The notes: a model not told the origin generated them from the letters alone. Positions 25,083 through 34,918 are shown, counted from the first letter of the stretch. The stretch: DNA of 54,868 nucleotides from Crocinitomicaceae bacterium (GCA_002723085.1 PBNK01000027.1:1-54868); one strand, 5' to 3'. Numbers and translations: made by a program.

Positions 25083-25496
25083 ATGTATGAATCTGAAGTA
25101 GATATAAGAGTCAGATATGCAGAAACTGATAGAATGGGATACTGTTATTATGGAAATTATGCACAGTATTTTGAGGTAGCTAGGGTAGAATCTTTAAGAA
25201 GTTTAGGTTTTTCGTATAAAAAATTAGAAGATTCAGGTATATTATTACCTGTAAGGGATTTTTCTATAACTTATAATAAACCAGCTTTTTATGATGATTT
25301 ATTAAAAATTAAGTCTCAAATTGTTGAATTACCGGCATTTAGAATTAAATTTAGATATAAAACGTATAATCAAAACAACGAAAACATTAATTTTGGGGAA
25401 ACAACTTTAGTTTTTATATGTAGGATAAAAAATAAACCTGTTACATGTCCAGAAGAATTAAAGACCGAACTAAAACCATTTTTTTATGAAAAATAA
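25083..25496 (+). CDS. Hotdog-fold acyl-CoA thioesterase (YbgC / 4-hydroxybenzoyl-CoA thioesterase family)
   Basis: A 137-residue cytoplasmic thioesterase. The signature RYAETDRMGYCYYGNYAQYF (residues about 11-30) contains the catalytic Asp of the YbgC group. GYCYYGNY replaces the usual G-V-V-Y-H-G-N-Y, so a Tyr sits where His is common. Next is LLPVRDFSITYNKPAFYDD, then the second strand pair FRIKFRYKTYN and GETTLVFICR. ATG 25083 begins directly before the conserved first strand; the longer in-frame extension upstream lies inside the divergent nucleotidase gene and is not credible. The 3' end overlaps the OmpA-family gene by 11 bp. The natural substrate is unknown. Confidence 0.87.
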   Translation: MYESEVDIRVRYAETDRMGYCYYGNYAQYFEVARVESLRSLGFSYKKLEDSGILLPVRDFSITYNKPAFYDDLLKIKSQIVELPAFRIKFRYKTYNQNNENINFGETTLVFICRIKNKPVTCPEELKTELKPFFYEK

Positions 25497-27651
25497 AATT
25501 TATTTACTTTTTTCTTTCTTAGTTATTTCAAGTGTGATTAATGCACAATCATTTAAAAAATTATATAAAGAATCTTTTAAATTTTTAGAAACAAATGATT
25601 ACAAAAGTGCTTTGCCTCTTCTATTAGAAATGCATGATTTACAACCTAAAAATGCAAATACCAATTTTTCTATTGGAAATTGTCTTCTTAATGATCAGTT
25701 CAGAAAAACTGAAGCAATTCCTTATTATGAAAAAGCTATGGAAGGGTTAACTATTGGCTATAGAATTGGAAATCATAGAGAAAAAAAGGCGCCTCTTGAT
25801 GTTATTGCTCAACTAGGAATTGCTTATCATCAGAATTATGAGTTTGAAAAAGCTGTAGATAAATTTGAATTTTACAGCAATTTTTTAGCTGAAAACAATT
25901 GGGATGATAAAAGGTATATTAACAGACAAATTAGAATGGCTAAATACGCTAAGTCGCTTAAAGATAATCCAGTTGATATTGATATTGTCCCAGTTAATGA
26001 AGTTAACTCTAGTTCTGCTGAGTATAGGCCTAAACTAAATGCTGAAGAAACTGTTATGTATTTTACATCAAGAAGAGCTGTTGGAAGTAATTCAAAGAAA
26101 GATGACAATGGTGAATACTATGAAGATATATATATATCTGAAAAACATCATGATGTATGGACTGACCCTGTTTTGGTTAATGATGTTATTAATACACAAG
26201 AAAATTCTTCTTGTTTATATCTTTCTCCAGATGCTCAGAAAATGTATTTATACATGTATAATACTGACAAAACTAAAGGCCCTCTTGGAGGTAAAATTTT
26301 CCAATCAAAATTGGTTGGTCAAAAATGGACAGAACCAGAATATTTAGATAATACAATTAATTCAAAGTATAGAGAAACTGATGCAAGTTTAGATATATAT
26401 GGGAATATTGCTTTTTTTACGAGTGATAGAGAAGGTGGATTTGGTGGAAGAGATATTTGGATGATGAAAAAATTACCTAATGGTGAATGGGCAGAGGCAC
26501 AAAATTTAGGTGAAACAATTAATACTGAGTATGATGAAGAGGGTGCATATTTACACCCTGATGGAAAAACTTTATATTTTTCTTCTAAAGGGCATAAAGT
26601 GATGGGTGGTTTTGATTTTTTTAAATCTGAACTTAGAGTAGATGGAACGTGGTCCATTCCTGAAAATTTAGGATATTCAATTAATACAGTTGGTGATGAC
26701 CTTTTCTTTTTTCCTTCTGTCAACGGTAAAAGAGCTTATTTTTCTTCTTATAGAGGTGACGGTTTAGGTAACTATGATTTATATAGAATTAATTTAGTCA
26801 AAGAAAGCGAACGTGATTTGGCAGTTTATAAAGGGGTTGTTAAAGATTCATCTGGTAATGTAGTCAAGGATTTAATTATTTCAATTTTTGATGAAAATAG
26901 AGATGATAAGTATGGTATTTATAGACCTAACGAATTAACAGGAAGGTTTTTATTTATTCTTCAACCTGGACATGAATATGAAATCGTTTATGAATTAAAC
27001 AATATTTCTACATCTGATTCTATAGTTGTTCCTTCTGATCCTGTTGGCATTGTTGAATATACTAAGGTAGTCACAGTAGGCAGTGAAGAGATAACTTTAT
27101 CTGCAGGTGTAGTAGTTGATGGTGATATTGTTTCAATTGCTATGCTTGAGGAGTCAAATGATATCCCTATTTTAAGTTTGAATAACAATGAAAGTACAAA
27201 TGAAGAAATAGTAGATAATTCATCTGAAACTATTAAAAACCCTATAGAAACTAAACCAGACCCAGTTGTTTTTGAACCACCAACAGGTGAAACTCATATC
27301 AATTTTTATGATAATATTTATTTTAAGTTTGAAAGTGCAGAATTATCAAATAATGTAACATCACAACTGGATAAACTTCTTTCATATCTCAATAATAATC
27401 CAAAAGTACAGATAAACGCCATAGGTCATACTGATAGTAAGGGTGCAGATATCTATAATAAGAAATTGTCAATAATAAGAGCAAATGCAGTTAAGACATA
27501 TCTTACAAATAGAGGAGTGGATTTCCATAGAATTCATGCTTTTGGTGAAGGTGAAGATAATCCGGTAGCAGAAAATTATAATCCTGATGGTTCTGATAAT
27601 CCTGTAGGTAGAGAAGCTAATAGGAGAGTGGAGATTCAGATAATAGAGTAA
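25486..27651 (+). CDS. PorE-like protein: TPR + PD40 propeller + carboxypeptidase-like + OmpA domain
   Basis: A 721-residue exported protein with a signal peptide ending about VINAQ. In order: TPR-like helices (about 22-125), a five-bladed WD40-like PD40 propeller (about 165-440) with repeated motifs such as MYFTSRRAVG, AFFTSDREGGFGGRDIW, LYFSSKGHKVMGGFDFF and AYFSSYRGDGLGNYDLY, a carboxypeptidase-regulatory-like domain (about 455-530), an acidic linker, and a C-terminal OmpA domain (about 605-721) with INAIGHTDSKGAD and ANRRVEIQI that binds peptidoglycan. PorE of the T9SS has the same domain order and tethers the system to the cell wall, but gliding-related OmpA proteins next to PorP/SprF share it too. 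It overlaps the thioesterase gene by 11 bp. Confidence 0.82.
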   Translation: MKNKIYLLFSFLVISSVINAQSFKKLYKESFKFLETNDYKSALPLLLEMHDLQPKNANTNFSIGNCLLNDQFRKTEAIPYYEKAMEGLTIGYRIGNHREKKAPLDVIAQLGIAYHQNYEFEKAVDKFEFYSNFLAENNWDDKRYINRQIRMAKYAKSLKDNPVDIDIVPVNEVNSSSAEYRPKLNAEETVMYFTSRRAVGSNSKKDDNGEYYEDIYISEKHHDVWTDPVLVNDVINTQENSSCLYLSPDAQKMYLYMYNTDKTKGPLGGKIFQSKLVGQKWTEPEYLDNTINSKYRETDASLDIYGNIAFFTSDREGGFGGRDIWMMKKLPNGEWAEAQNLGETINTEYDEEGAYLHPDGKTLYFSSKGHKVMGGFDFFKSELRVDGTWSIPENLGYSINTVGDDLFFFPSVNGKRAYFSSYRGDGLGNYDLYRINLVKESERDLAVYKGVVKDSSGNVVKDLIISIFDENRDDKYGIYRPNELTGRFLFILQPGHEYEIVYELNNISTSDSIVVPSDPVGIVEYTKVVTVGSEEITLSAGVVVDGDIVSIAMLEESNDIPILSLNNNESTNEEIVDNSSETIKNPIETKPDPVVFEPPTGETHINFYDNIYFKFESAELSNNVTSQLDKLLSYLNNNPKVQINAIGHTDSKGADIYNKKLSIIRANAVKTYLTNRGVDFHRIHAFGEGEDNPVAENYNPDGSDNPVGREANRRVEIQIIE

Positions 27652-27652
27652 T

Positions 27653-29299
27653 ATGCTGTCTAAATTATCTATTCAGAATTTTGCACTGATAGATCATTTA
27701 AATCTTGATTTAAATACTGGTTTTACTGTAATTACAGGTGAAACTGGTGCTGGAAAGTCTATTATCCTTGGAGCAATTGATTTAATTTTAGGTAAACGAT
27801 CTGAATCAAAAAATCTTTTAGATAAATCTAAGAAATGCGTAGTTGAAGCTATTTTCTCAAACGTTAGTTTTATTAATGATTTTTTAGTTTCTCATGATCT
27901 TGATATATATGATGAATTAATCATTAGAAGAGAAATTAAGCCAAATGGCTCATCAAGAAGTTTCGTTAATGATTCTCCAGTAAAACTTACCCAATTAAAA
28001 GAATTATCTTCTAAAATAATTGAAATTAATGGTCAGCACATTACTAATAAAGTGGGTAATTTTGATTTCAACTATAATTTTATTGATGGGTTTATTAATA
28101 ATGATGAATTATTAAAAAACTTTTCTTCTAAATATATTAACTATAAAAAAGCAATTATTGAATTAGATAGTTTAATAGCTGAATCGAAGTTGTTAAAAGA
28201 AAAAAAAGATTTTTTAGAATTTCAAATAAAGGAATTAAATGAATTTCCCTTTGAAAGTTGGGATGAGCAAGAGCTTCTCAACGAGTATAATCTAATGTCT
28301 AATCAAGAGGAGGTCAATCAAAAACTTATTTTAATTGATGATTTGTTTAATGGGAATAATGCTGTAAAGGATAATTTACAAACTATTTCAGATTATTTTA
28401 ATGAATTAAGTAAAAATATAGATGTATTTTCTGATTTTTACAATAGAATATCTTCAGTTAATATTGAGCTATCTGATTTGTTTTATGACTTAAGCAATAA
28501 AGTTTCTAGACAACAATCTGATCCGAAACGAGTTACCGAACTTGAAGAGTTAGTTTCAACTATTAATTTTTTAATAAAAAAATTTAATGTAGTTGATTTG
28601 GAAGATTTGAAATTAAAAAAATCTAATCTTGATAAAAAATTATCATCTCTTTCTTTAATTGATGAAAAAATTCAAACTTCTCAACATATAATGAACAAAT
28701 CCAAAAAAGATTGTTTTGATTTGGGAAGTAAACTTTTCCAAAAAAGAAAATCATTAGCAGAGGAAATTTCATTAAAACTAAATAACATTTTACATCGTTT
28801 ATCAATGGAAAATGCTGATATAAAGTTTAATATTGAAGAAACAAAATCTATTCATTCCTATGGTATAGATACTATTGATCTTTTAATATCAGCTAATAAA
28901 GGGTATGCTTATTCTCCAATTTCTACATTTTCATCTGGTGGTGAGCTTTCTAGAATTGTTTTAGCTATGAAGTCATTATTAAATGAATCAAGACTTATTC
29001 CTGTACTTATTTTTGATGAAATTGATACTGGTGTTAGTGGAAAAATAGCCAGTGAAATTGGTTTGTTATTAAAAAATATATCGAAAAAAACACAAATTAT
29101 TTGTGTTACTCATTTGCCGCAAGTTGCAGCTATGGGCGACTTTCATTATCATGTTTCTAAAGGCATAAATAACGATACAACATATACCGAAATTGAAAAA
29201 TTAAATAGAGAAAATAGATTACAAATTTTAGCTACAATGCTAGGGGGTGAAAAAACAGGGAGAGCAGCACTTGATAATGCAGCTGAATTATTAAATTAA
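27653..29299 (+). CDS. recN: DNA repair protein RecN
   Basis: SMC-like ATPase that helps repair double-strand breaks. The 548 residues have an N-terminal ATPase half with LSKLSIQNFALIDHLNLDLN and Walker A TGETGAGKSIILGAIDLIL (both strong RecN markers), IIEINGQHI, two coiled-coil arms (about 160-370) and a C-terminal half with the ABC signature FSSGGELSRIVLAMK, Walker B VLIFDEIDTGVSGKIA and VTHLPQVAAMGDFHYHVSK. Length and motif order are standard. It begins 1 bp after the OmpA-family gene stop and ends next to the convergent lolA. In flavobacteria recN often lies beside envelope lipoprotein genes, so this placement is normal. Confidence 0.96.
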   Translation: MLSKLSIQNFALIDHLNLDLNTGFTVITGETGAGKSIILGAIDLILGKRSESKNLLDKSKKCVVEAIFSNVSFINDFLVSHDLDIYDELIIRREIKPNGSSRSFVNDSPVKLTQLKELSSKIIEINGQHITNKVGNFDFNYNFIDGFINNDELLKNFSSKYINYKKAIIELDSLIAESKLLKEKKDFLEFQIKELNEFPFESWDEQELLNEYNLMSNQEEVNQKLILIDDLFNGNNAVKDNLQTISDYFNELSKNIDVFSDFYNRISSVNIELSDLFYDLSNKVSRQQSDPKRVTELEELVSTINFLIKKFNVVDLEDLKLKKSNLDKKLSSLSLIDEKIQTSQHIMNKSKKDCFDLGSKLFQKRKSLAEEISLKLNNILHRLSMENADIKFNIEETKSIHSYGIDTIDLLISANKGYAYSPISTFSSGGELSRIVLAMKSLLNESRLIPVLIFDEIDTGVSGKIASEIGLLLKNISKKTQIICVTHLPQVAAMGDFHYHVSKGINNDTTYTEIEKLNRENRLQILATMLGGEKTGRAALDNAAELLN

Positions 29300-29971
29300 T
29301 TATCTATTATCTATTATATCCACATTAGGGTATTTGTCTTTAGACCAAACAAAGATATTATCATTTAAAGTTGGATTAGATTTTAAACCTTTAATGTCAA
29401 ATTGAATTATAATTCCGTTTTTGGTTTTTATAATAGCACTTTTTATTTGCTTTTTATTTTCATTAACTTTTAAAAGTACAGTATGATATTTACTCTTACT
29501 TGGATCTGATGGGAACATTTTAATAGTGTGAATATTTTGATTTTCAATTGTTTTAACATCTACATATTTATAGTTAAATCCACTTTTCCAAATAGTAAAT
29601 ATTTCTTTTGGATTAATTGCATTGTCGATATCTTCAAGATTGTCAATATAACATTCTTGGTCTTCGAACATATGAGTCCATATAGTATTTCCATTGCAAA
29701 TTACTTCACTACTATCATCAGTTCCCTTAGTTTTGTAGTAAAATTTTTCACCTTTTAAAAAAGCAAATCCGTTTTGACTTTCATTAATGTCTTCACCTTT
29801 TATAGTTAAACTAAATTTAATTTTAGTAGTGATGTTTTTTTCAGTTTCATCGCTAACCATTTGAAGTATTTTTTTTGATTTATCATCATGCTCTTGCATG
29901 GTTTGTGTTGTTGCAGTGTTCAAACTTATTATAGTCATCCCAATAAAAAACAATAGTTGATTTAATTTCAT
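29300..29971 (-). CDS. lolA: LolA-like outer-membrane lipoprotein carrier
   Basis: A 223-residue periplasmic protein with a signal peptide (to about ATTQT). It has the LolA open-barrel pattern: KIKFSLTIKGEDINESQNGF, FLKGEKFYYKTKG, EVICNGNTIWTHMFEDQEC, a central helix, then strands YHTVLLKVNENKKQIKSAI and IIQFDIKGLKSNP. It would carry lipoproteins from the inner-membrane Lol transporter to the outer membrane. It lies 3 bp downstream of ftsK, the same ftsK-lolA order as in many bacteria, which supports the assignment more than sequence alone. Its stop abuts recN on the other strand, leaving no gap. Confidence 0.82.
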   Translation of the reverse strand: MKLNQLLFFIGMTIISLNTATTQTMQEHDDKSKKILQMVSDETEKNITTKIKFSLTIKGEDINESQNGFAFLKGEKFYYKTKGTDDSSEVICNGNTIWTHMFEDQECYIDNLEDIDNAINPKEIFTIWKSGFNYKYVDVKTIENQNIHTIKMFPSDPSKSKYHTVLLKVNENKKQIKSAIIKTKNGIIIQFDIKGLKSNPTLNDNIFVWSKDKYPNVDIIDNR

Positions 29972-29974
29972 GGT

Positions 29975-32479
29975 TTATAATTTTCCTTGTTCTTTAAGAT
30001 TACTCAAAAACTGTTCCAAAGCTATAACGTCAGGTATTAATACTTCTCTAGCTTTGCTTCCTCTATGAGGTCCTAATAATCCTGTTGCCTCTAATTGATC
30101 AACTAATCTTCCAGCTCTATTGTATCCCAATTTTAATTTTCTTTGAAGCAATGACGCAGATCCTTGTTGATGATTTACAATTACTTCAGCTGCTTCTTCA
30201 AATAGAGAATCTAATTCATCGTCAATTTCTTTTGTCTCTGTGGCTTCATCAATATATTCTGGAAGATGAAAAGCATTGGGGTATCCTTTTTGAGACCCAA
30301 TTGATTCTGCAATTTTATCAACTTCAGGTGTGTCTACAAAACCACATTGAAGTCTAGTTAAATCACTGCCAGAAGAATATAACATATCTCCTCTTCCTAT
30401 TAGTTGGTCAGCTCCACCAGCATCTAAAATTGTTCTTGAATCTATTTTTGAAGTTACTCTAAAAGCTATTCTTGCAGGGAAGTTCGCTTTTATAGTTCCA
30501 GTTATTACATTTACTGATGGCCTTTGAGTCGCGATAATTAAATGTATGCCAATTGCTCTTGCTAATTGAGCAATCCTAGCTACTGGAGTTTCAATTTCTT
30601 TTCCTGCAGTCATAATTAAATCTGCAAACTCATCTACAACTAGCACTATGTATGGCATATATTTATGCCCTTTTTCAGGATTCAATTTTCTATTTATAAA
30701 CTTATGATTGTATTCTTTAATGGTTCTGACCATTGCATTTTTAAGCAGTTCGTATCTATTTTCCATTTCTACACACAAACTATTTAAAGTGTTTACAACC
30801 TTTTTTGTATCAGTTATTATTGCTTCTTCTTCATCAGGAAGTTTCGCTAGGAAATGTTTTTCAATTTTATTATAAATTGTTAATTCAACTTTTTTAGGAT
30901 CAATTAAAACAAATTTTACTTGTGAGGGGTGCTTTTTATAAAGTATAGAAACTAATATTGCGTTTAAACCTACAGATTTTCCTTGTCCTGTTGCACCTGC
31001 CATTAGTAAGTGAGGCATTTTAGTTAAATCAACAATCAAAGATTCATTAGAAATGGTTTTTCCTAAAGCAACAGGTAATTCCATTTCACTATTTTGAAAC
31101 TTGTCTGATGCAATTAGTGTTTTCATGGAAACTATATCTGGTTTTGAATTAGGAACTTCAATACCAACTGTACCTTTTCCAGGCATAGGAGCTATTATTC
31201 TAATGCCTAATGCAGAAAGACTTAAAGCAATGTCGTCTTCTAAGTTTTTAATTTTTGATATTCTTACTCCAGCAGCTGGTATAATCTCGTACAATGTTAC
31301 TGTAGGTCCAATTGTAGCTTTAATCTTTGAAATATTAATTTTATAGTTTAATAAAGTTTCAATTATTCGATCTTTATTATTTTCTAATTCTTCTTTGTTA
31401 ACAGAAATGTTTCCACTTCCATGATCATCAAGAAGATCTATTTCCGGGAGTTGATACTTAGATAAATCAAGTTTAGGGTCATATTCTCCAAACTCTTTAA
31501 GTTTATCTGTGATTTCTTTTTTTGTTAATTCTTCATCAGATTCAGCAACTTCTACAGAAAATTCTTCATTATTTTCTGTTTTATCATTGTTTTGTGATGG
31601 TTTTAATGATTCCTTAGTTAACTCTTTGTCATTTGTTGAATTATCAAGTTTAATATCTATCGTTTTTTCAATTTCTTCATCTTTTTTATCTAAATCGATA
31701 GTTTCTGTAAATTCTTTTGGATCATTTTTAGAGGTTTCTTTATCTTGTTTTACAATTGTAAAGTCATTTTCATCTTTTTCGGTTTCTATTTCTTGGTTTT
31801 TTTTCTCCCTTATTTTATTAATAATTTTATTCATCCATGACAGAGAAGGGTTGAATAAAATCATGGTAAATATTAATCCAGAAAAAAGAACTAAAAACCC
31901 TGTTCCTACTTGACCAACAACTACATTTAACCAATTATTTATAGTAGAGCCATAATGACCACTTAGGAAATCGTAGTCAGAAGATCCCCCAGAAAAAAAA
32001 GCCATAGTTGTGCTAAGCCATATAATTAATATAAATGAAGTTTTTAAAGATTTTAATATAGGTAATAAAGAAATTTTAAAAAGAGCTCTAAACCCTAAAA
32101 TAAAAAATATAAAGCAAAATGTATATGAAGCAATTCCAAACCAAACCTGCATAAAATGATGGGCAGTAAAAGCGCCAAGTTTTCCTAGCCAATTTTGAAC
32201 TAAAGTTTCATTACCGTTTTGTAATACAGTTTCACCAACACTAAATACAGAACTGAAACTTTTATCATTTATTAAGCTCTGATCGTTTTTCCAAGTAAAT
32301 AAATAAGATGTAAATGCAATAAATAGATATGCTGCAAATAAAATTAAAATTAAACCAATGGTTTTATGAAGTCTTTCATCTTTGAAAAATTTAATAAAAG
32401 AGGAAAACCTATTTTTTTTTGACTTCTTTTTCTTTGAAGAATTACTCTGAAAGTTCTTGTATTGATTTTTAAATACCAT
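29975..32479 (-). CDS. ftsK: DNA translocase FtsK/SpoIIIE
   Basis: Septal DNA pump that clears chromosome dimers and termini during division. The 834 residues have an N-terminal membrane domain with about four helices (about 35-215), an acidic linker (about 220-345), the alpha domain (LKEFGEYDPKLDLSKYQLP), the RecA-like motor (Walker A GATGQGKSVGLNAILV, Walker B PYIVLVVDEFADLI, LARAIGIHLIIATQRPSV) and the C-terminal gamma winged-helix domain GSASLLQRKLKLGYNRAGRL, which reads KOPS-type orienting sequences. ATG 32479 begins a basic cytoplasmic stretch before the first helix. A TATTTTTG element on the minus strand (32490-32497) is a possible -7 box. Confidence 0.96.
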   Translation of the reverse strand: MVFKNQYKNFQSNSSKKKKSKKNRFSSFIKFFKDERLHKTIGLILILFAAYLFIAFTSYLFTWKNDQSLINDKSFSSVFSVGETVLQNGNETLVQNWLGKLGAFTAHHFMQVWFGIASYTFCFIFFILGFRALFKISLLPILKSLKTSFILIIWLSTTMAFFSGGSSDYDFLSGHYGSTINNWLNVVVGQVGTGFLVLFSGLIFTMILFNPSLSWMNKIINKIREKKNQEIETEKDENDFTIVKQDKETSKNDPKEFTETIDLDKKDEEIEKTIDIKLDNSTNDKELTKESLKPSQNNDKTENNEEFSVEVAESDEELTKKEITDKLKEFGEYDPKLDLSKYQLPEIDLLDDHGSGNISVNKEELENNKDRIIETLLNYKINISKIKATIGPTVTLYEIIPAAGVRISKIKNLEDDIALSLSALGIRIIAPMPGKGTVGIEVPNSKPDIVSMKTLIASDKFQNSEMELPVALGKTISNESLIVDLTKMPHLLMAGATGQGKSVGLNAILVSILYKKHPSQVKFVLIDPKKVELTIYNKIEKHFLAKLPDEEEAIITDTKKVVNTLNSLCVEMENRYELLKNAMVRTIKEYNHKFINRKLNPEKGHKYMPYIVLVVDEFADLIMTAGKEIETPVARIAQLARAIGIHLIIATQRPSVNVITGTIKANFPARIAFRVTSKIDSRTILDAGGADQLIGRGDMLYSSGSDLTRLQCGFVDTPEVDKIAESIGSQKGYPNAFHLPEYIDEATETKEIDDELDSLFEEAAEVIVNHQQGSASLLQRKLKLGYNRAGRLVDQLEATGLLGPHRGSKAREVLIPDVIALEQFLSNLKEQGKL

Positions 32480-32561
32480 GGTTAGTTTTCAAAAATAAAA
32501 TAAAGAAGTGAGTTGTGTCTGTAATTCTAGATGTGTTCTCAACTAGTTAATGTTAGAAAGG

Positions 32562-33200
32562 TTAATGTAACATCATTTGTTGAAATTGACTCATTGATAA
32601 TACTTTATAATTATCAGGGATTTCAAATGTTTTAATATTCATTTTTTTAACTTCAATATTAGAAGCAGTGTATATAATGTTCATTCCATTTGTTTCAAGT
32701 GAGTATTGTAAAGGAAATCCATTTATATTTTGAAATTTAACATCAAAAAATCCTTTAATTTCATTTGTGTAAAATAGCTCTATTGTGTTCGCCTCCTCTT
32801 CTTGTGCATCATAAGTGTTTAAAATCGCTTTTTTACATTTATATCCAACAATGTTTTTAGTTTCATTTAGGTAAGAAATTTTTTCTTTAATTGCATTAGA
32901 TTCATTTTTAGTTTGCAATTTAATAGCTAGCTTTTCATTTTTTATTTCCATTAATAAATAGGATTCATTATTATTGAAATTGTTAATTAAAGTTTGTGAA
33001 CCTAATTCAGTGGTTTCTTCTTTTTTTGAAAAGCCTTCTTTTGTGTAAATCACCATTTCAATTGGTAATTTAGAGCGTTTATGTTCCAGTTCTTTAGTTA
33101 AATTATATTCAATGGAAAAATTTATTTTAAATTCTTCTTGTGAAGAATAATGAATATTTAAATAAAAAATTAATTGTATTAAAATGTAAAATTTATTCAT
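32562..33200 (-). CDS. Exported GLPGLI/DUF4412-like protein
   Basis: A 212-residue protein with a signal peptide (to about IHYSSQ). The mature part is a beta-rich domain whose second half carries SYLNETKNIVGYKCKKAILN, TIELFYTNEIKGFF and QNINGFPLQYSLE. This G-Y-x-C-K-K-A / W-Y-T / G-F-P-L-Q-Y pattern is shared by GLPGLI and DUF4412-like envelope proteins of Bacteroidota. The function is unknown; it is presumably periplasmic. It follows the related gene at 33202-33912 by 1 bp, so the two are probably a tandem duplicate transcribed together. Confidence 0.72.
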   Translation of the reverse strand: MNKFYILIQLIFYLNIHYSSQEEFKINFSIEYNLTKELEHKRSKLPIEMVIYTKEGFSKKEETTELGSQTLINNFNNNESYLLMEIKNEKLAIKLQTKNESNAIKEKISYLNETKNIVGYKCKKAILNTYDAQEEEANTIELFYTNEIKGFFDVKFQNINGFPLQYSLETNGMNIIYTASNIEVKKMNIKTFEIPDNYKVLSMSQFQQMMLH

Positions 33201-33201
33201 T

Positions 33202-33912
33202 TTAAAAGATACTAAAGAACATTTTTATAGCATTGATATATTCATCTAAACTTTCGTATTGAAAACTTTCATCAATAATGAATTCTTTGTCATTTATATT
33301 CTTTTGGTTAATTTCAATTGCTTTGAACTCCATATTTAAACCAAATTGTGTCATTTGATAATGAAGCATAGCATCTTCTACTTCATAAAAAGGAGTACAC
33401 CAGTTCATGTTTTCTATAAGAATTGAAGAGCTTGAAATTATATTGAATTTAGTTTGTTCTTCTTGACATTTTAATTCTGTTTTTTTGGAATTTAGATTAA
33501 GAAATTTTAATTCTTCTTCTTTTTGTGAAGAAATTTTATAGTGAGGTAAATTTTCTAATAGTTGATTAATATTACCAGAATTTACTCTAGTGAATTTCTT
33601 TCTTGCCCCATCAGAGTATGATAGTGTGGTTGATTTTTTGTTACAATCGCTAATTATTGTTAGTGATAAAGCTTCATTAGTAAAAACAAAATCATTTTTA
33701 TAACAATTGTTTTTAAATGTTGTTATCATTTTTTTTGGTAATACTTTGAAAAGTATACTTTCTTTTCTTTTGTATTTTGGATATGTTATTTCATATGTTA
33801 TTTCCCCTTGGTCATATTTCTTTTTATTAGAATCAGATTTACAACTAGGTAAATCACAAACCATAATTAAAATGATTGTGAAAGATGTGAATATTTTAAA
33901 TGTAAGTTTCAA
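33202..33912 (-). CDS. Lipoprotein related to the preceding GLPGLI/DUF4412-like protein
   Basis: About 236 residues if started at TTG 33912, which gives a clean lipoprotein signal (KLTFKIFTSFTIILIMVC...PSC). A longer form from ATG 33972 would overlap the glycosyltransferase gene by 23 bp and put an extra basic hydrophobic stretch in front, which looks less likely. The mature part starts with GEITYEITYPKYKRKESILF, matching the related protein 1 bp downstream in length and strand order, and includes K-T-E-L-K-C and F-Y-E-V-E-D-A near the positions of the G-Y-K-C-K and W-Y-T elements, though strongly diverged. The function is unknown. Confidence 0.65.
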   Translation of the reverse strand: MKLTFKIFTSFTIILIMVCDLPSCKSDSNKKKYDQGEITYEITYPKYKRKESILFKVLPKKMITTFKNNCYKNDFVFTNEALSLTIISDCNKKSTTLSYSDGARKKFTRVNSGNINQLLENLPHYKISSQKEEELKFLNLNSKKTELKCQEEQTKFNIISSSSILIENMNWCTPFYEVEDAMLHYQMTQFGLNMEFKAIEINQKNINDKEFIIDESFQYESLDEYINAIKMFFSIF

Positions 33913-33949
33913 AGAAATAAATATGCTTGTGAATATAGTTTTTTTAATC

Positions 33950-34918
33950 TTAATAAAAAGAAATAAAATCATTGAATTTGTTTTTTGGGGAAGGTGAAAA
34001 ATCTTTGCTGCTTACTCCACAAATTATTTTTTTATTAAATTTTTTGTCTAATATGTCTGTATTTTGAATAGTTAACCCATATATGACTTTATTATGTTTA
34101 TTAGCATTATCAGTTATCCATTTGAAACTGATTTTTCTCTCCATTAATTCTTTAGCAATGTTTTTCCCTTTTTTCCCACTTCCCCATAGTATAAGTTGAT
34201 GATTTTTGATTTCATAATTTAAATATTTGATTTTAAGTGGAATGAAATTTTTATAATCGTACTTAGAATCATTTCTAGATGTTCTTAAATTATGGTCTCT
34301 CCAATAATGTATAACTTTATTTACTTTAGATATTTTGATGTTATTAATGTACATTCTAAAAGCCAAATCATAATCTTCAGGGTAAGTTTTTTGATTAAAT
34401 CCTCCTATTTTAATTAAATCATCTCTATGCATCATCCAACATGGAGAAGGTATTGTACATTCTTTAAAAATTTCAGAAAAATTGTCCTGTTGTTTTGTTA
34501 ACTGATTAAGCCAATTAGCGTATTTTATATATCCTTCACCTAAATCTTTGTTAGTTGAAAAATGTTTAACAAGGCCAACTGAAACATTGTTTTTTCCTGA
34601 TTTTAAAAGAGTTGATCTTAAAAGATTAATCTTATCAATAGTCATGATATCATCTGCGTCCATTCTAGTAATGAAATTCCCTAAAGAATTGGAAAAACCT
34701 TCTTTAAGGGCGTCAATTATTCCATTTCCTTTAGAATTAAAGTATTTAACTCTATGGTCTTGATTGCAGTATTTTATAACAATTTCATTAGAGTTGTCAA
34801 TAGAATTGTCATTAACCATTATTGCTTCCCAGTTTTTATATGTTTGCTTAATAATAGATTCTATACATTCTGCAATATATTCACCTGCATTTTTATATGG
34901 AATTATAATACTTACCAT
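33950..34918 (-). CDS. Family 2 glycosyltransferase
   Basis: A 322-residue GT-A fold glycosyltransferase. The nucleotide-binding start MVSIIIPYKNAGEYIAECIE and AIMVNDNSIDNS are followed by the metal-binding D-x-D in FITRMDADDIMTIDK and the acceptor-side TYPEDYDLAFRMYINN, where the catalytic acid lies. The C-terminal 90 residues, with ILWGSGKKGKNIAKELMER, form a Rossmann-like extra domain seen in some GT2 proteins. It probably adds a sugar to a cell-surface glycan; donor and acceptor are unknown. No other glycan genes are nearby, so it is not part of a visible surface-polysaccharide cluster. Confidence 0.88.
   Translation of the reverse strand: MVSIIIPYKNAGEYIAECIESIIKQTYKNWEAIMVNDNSIDNSNEIVIKYCNQDHRVKYFNSKGNGIIDALKEGFSNSLGNFITRMDADDIMTIDKINLLRSTLLKSGKNNVSVGLVKHFSTNKDLGEGYIKYANWLNQLTKQQDNFSEIFKECTIPSPCWMMHRDDLIKIGGFNQKTYPEDYDLAFRMYINNIKISKVNKVIHYWRDHNLRTSRNDSKYDYKNFIPLKIKYLNYEIKNHQLILWGSGKKGKNIAKELMERKISFKWITDNANKHNKVIYGLTIQNTDILDKKFNKKIICGVSSKDFSPSPKNKFNDFISFY

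Noticed and set aside
29288..29322. Short TATCTAT tandem repeat between recN and lolA
   Set aside because: Two to three imperfect copies in AT-rich DNA at a convergent junction, partly coding for the LolA C-terminus; no CRISPR or regulatory pattern.
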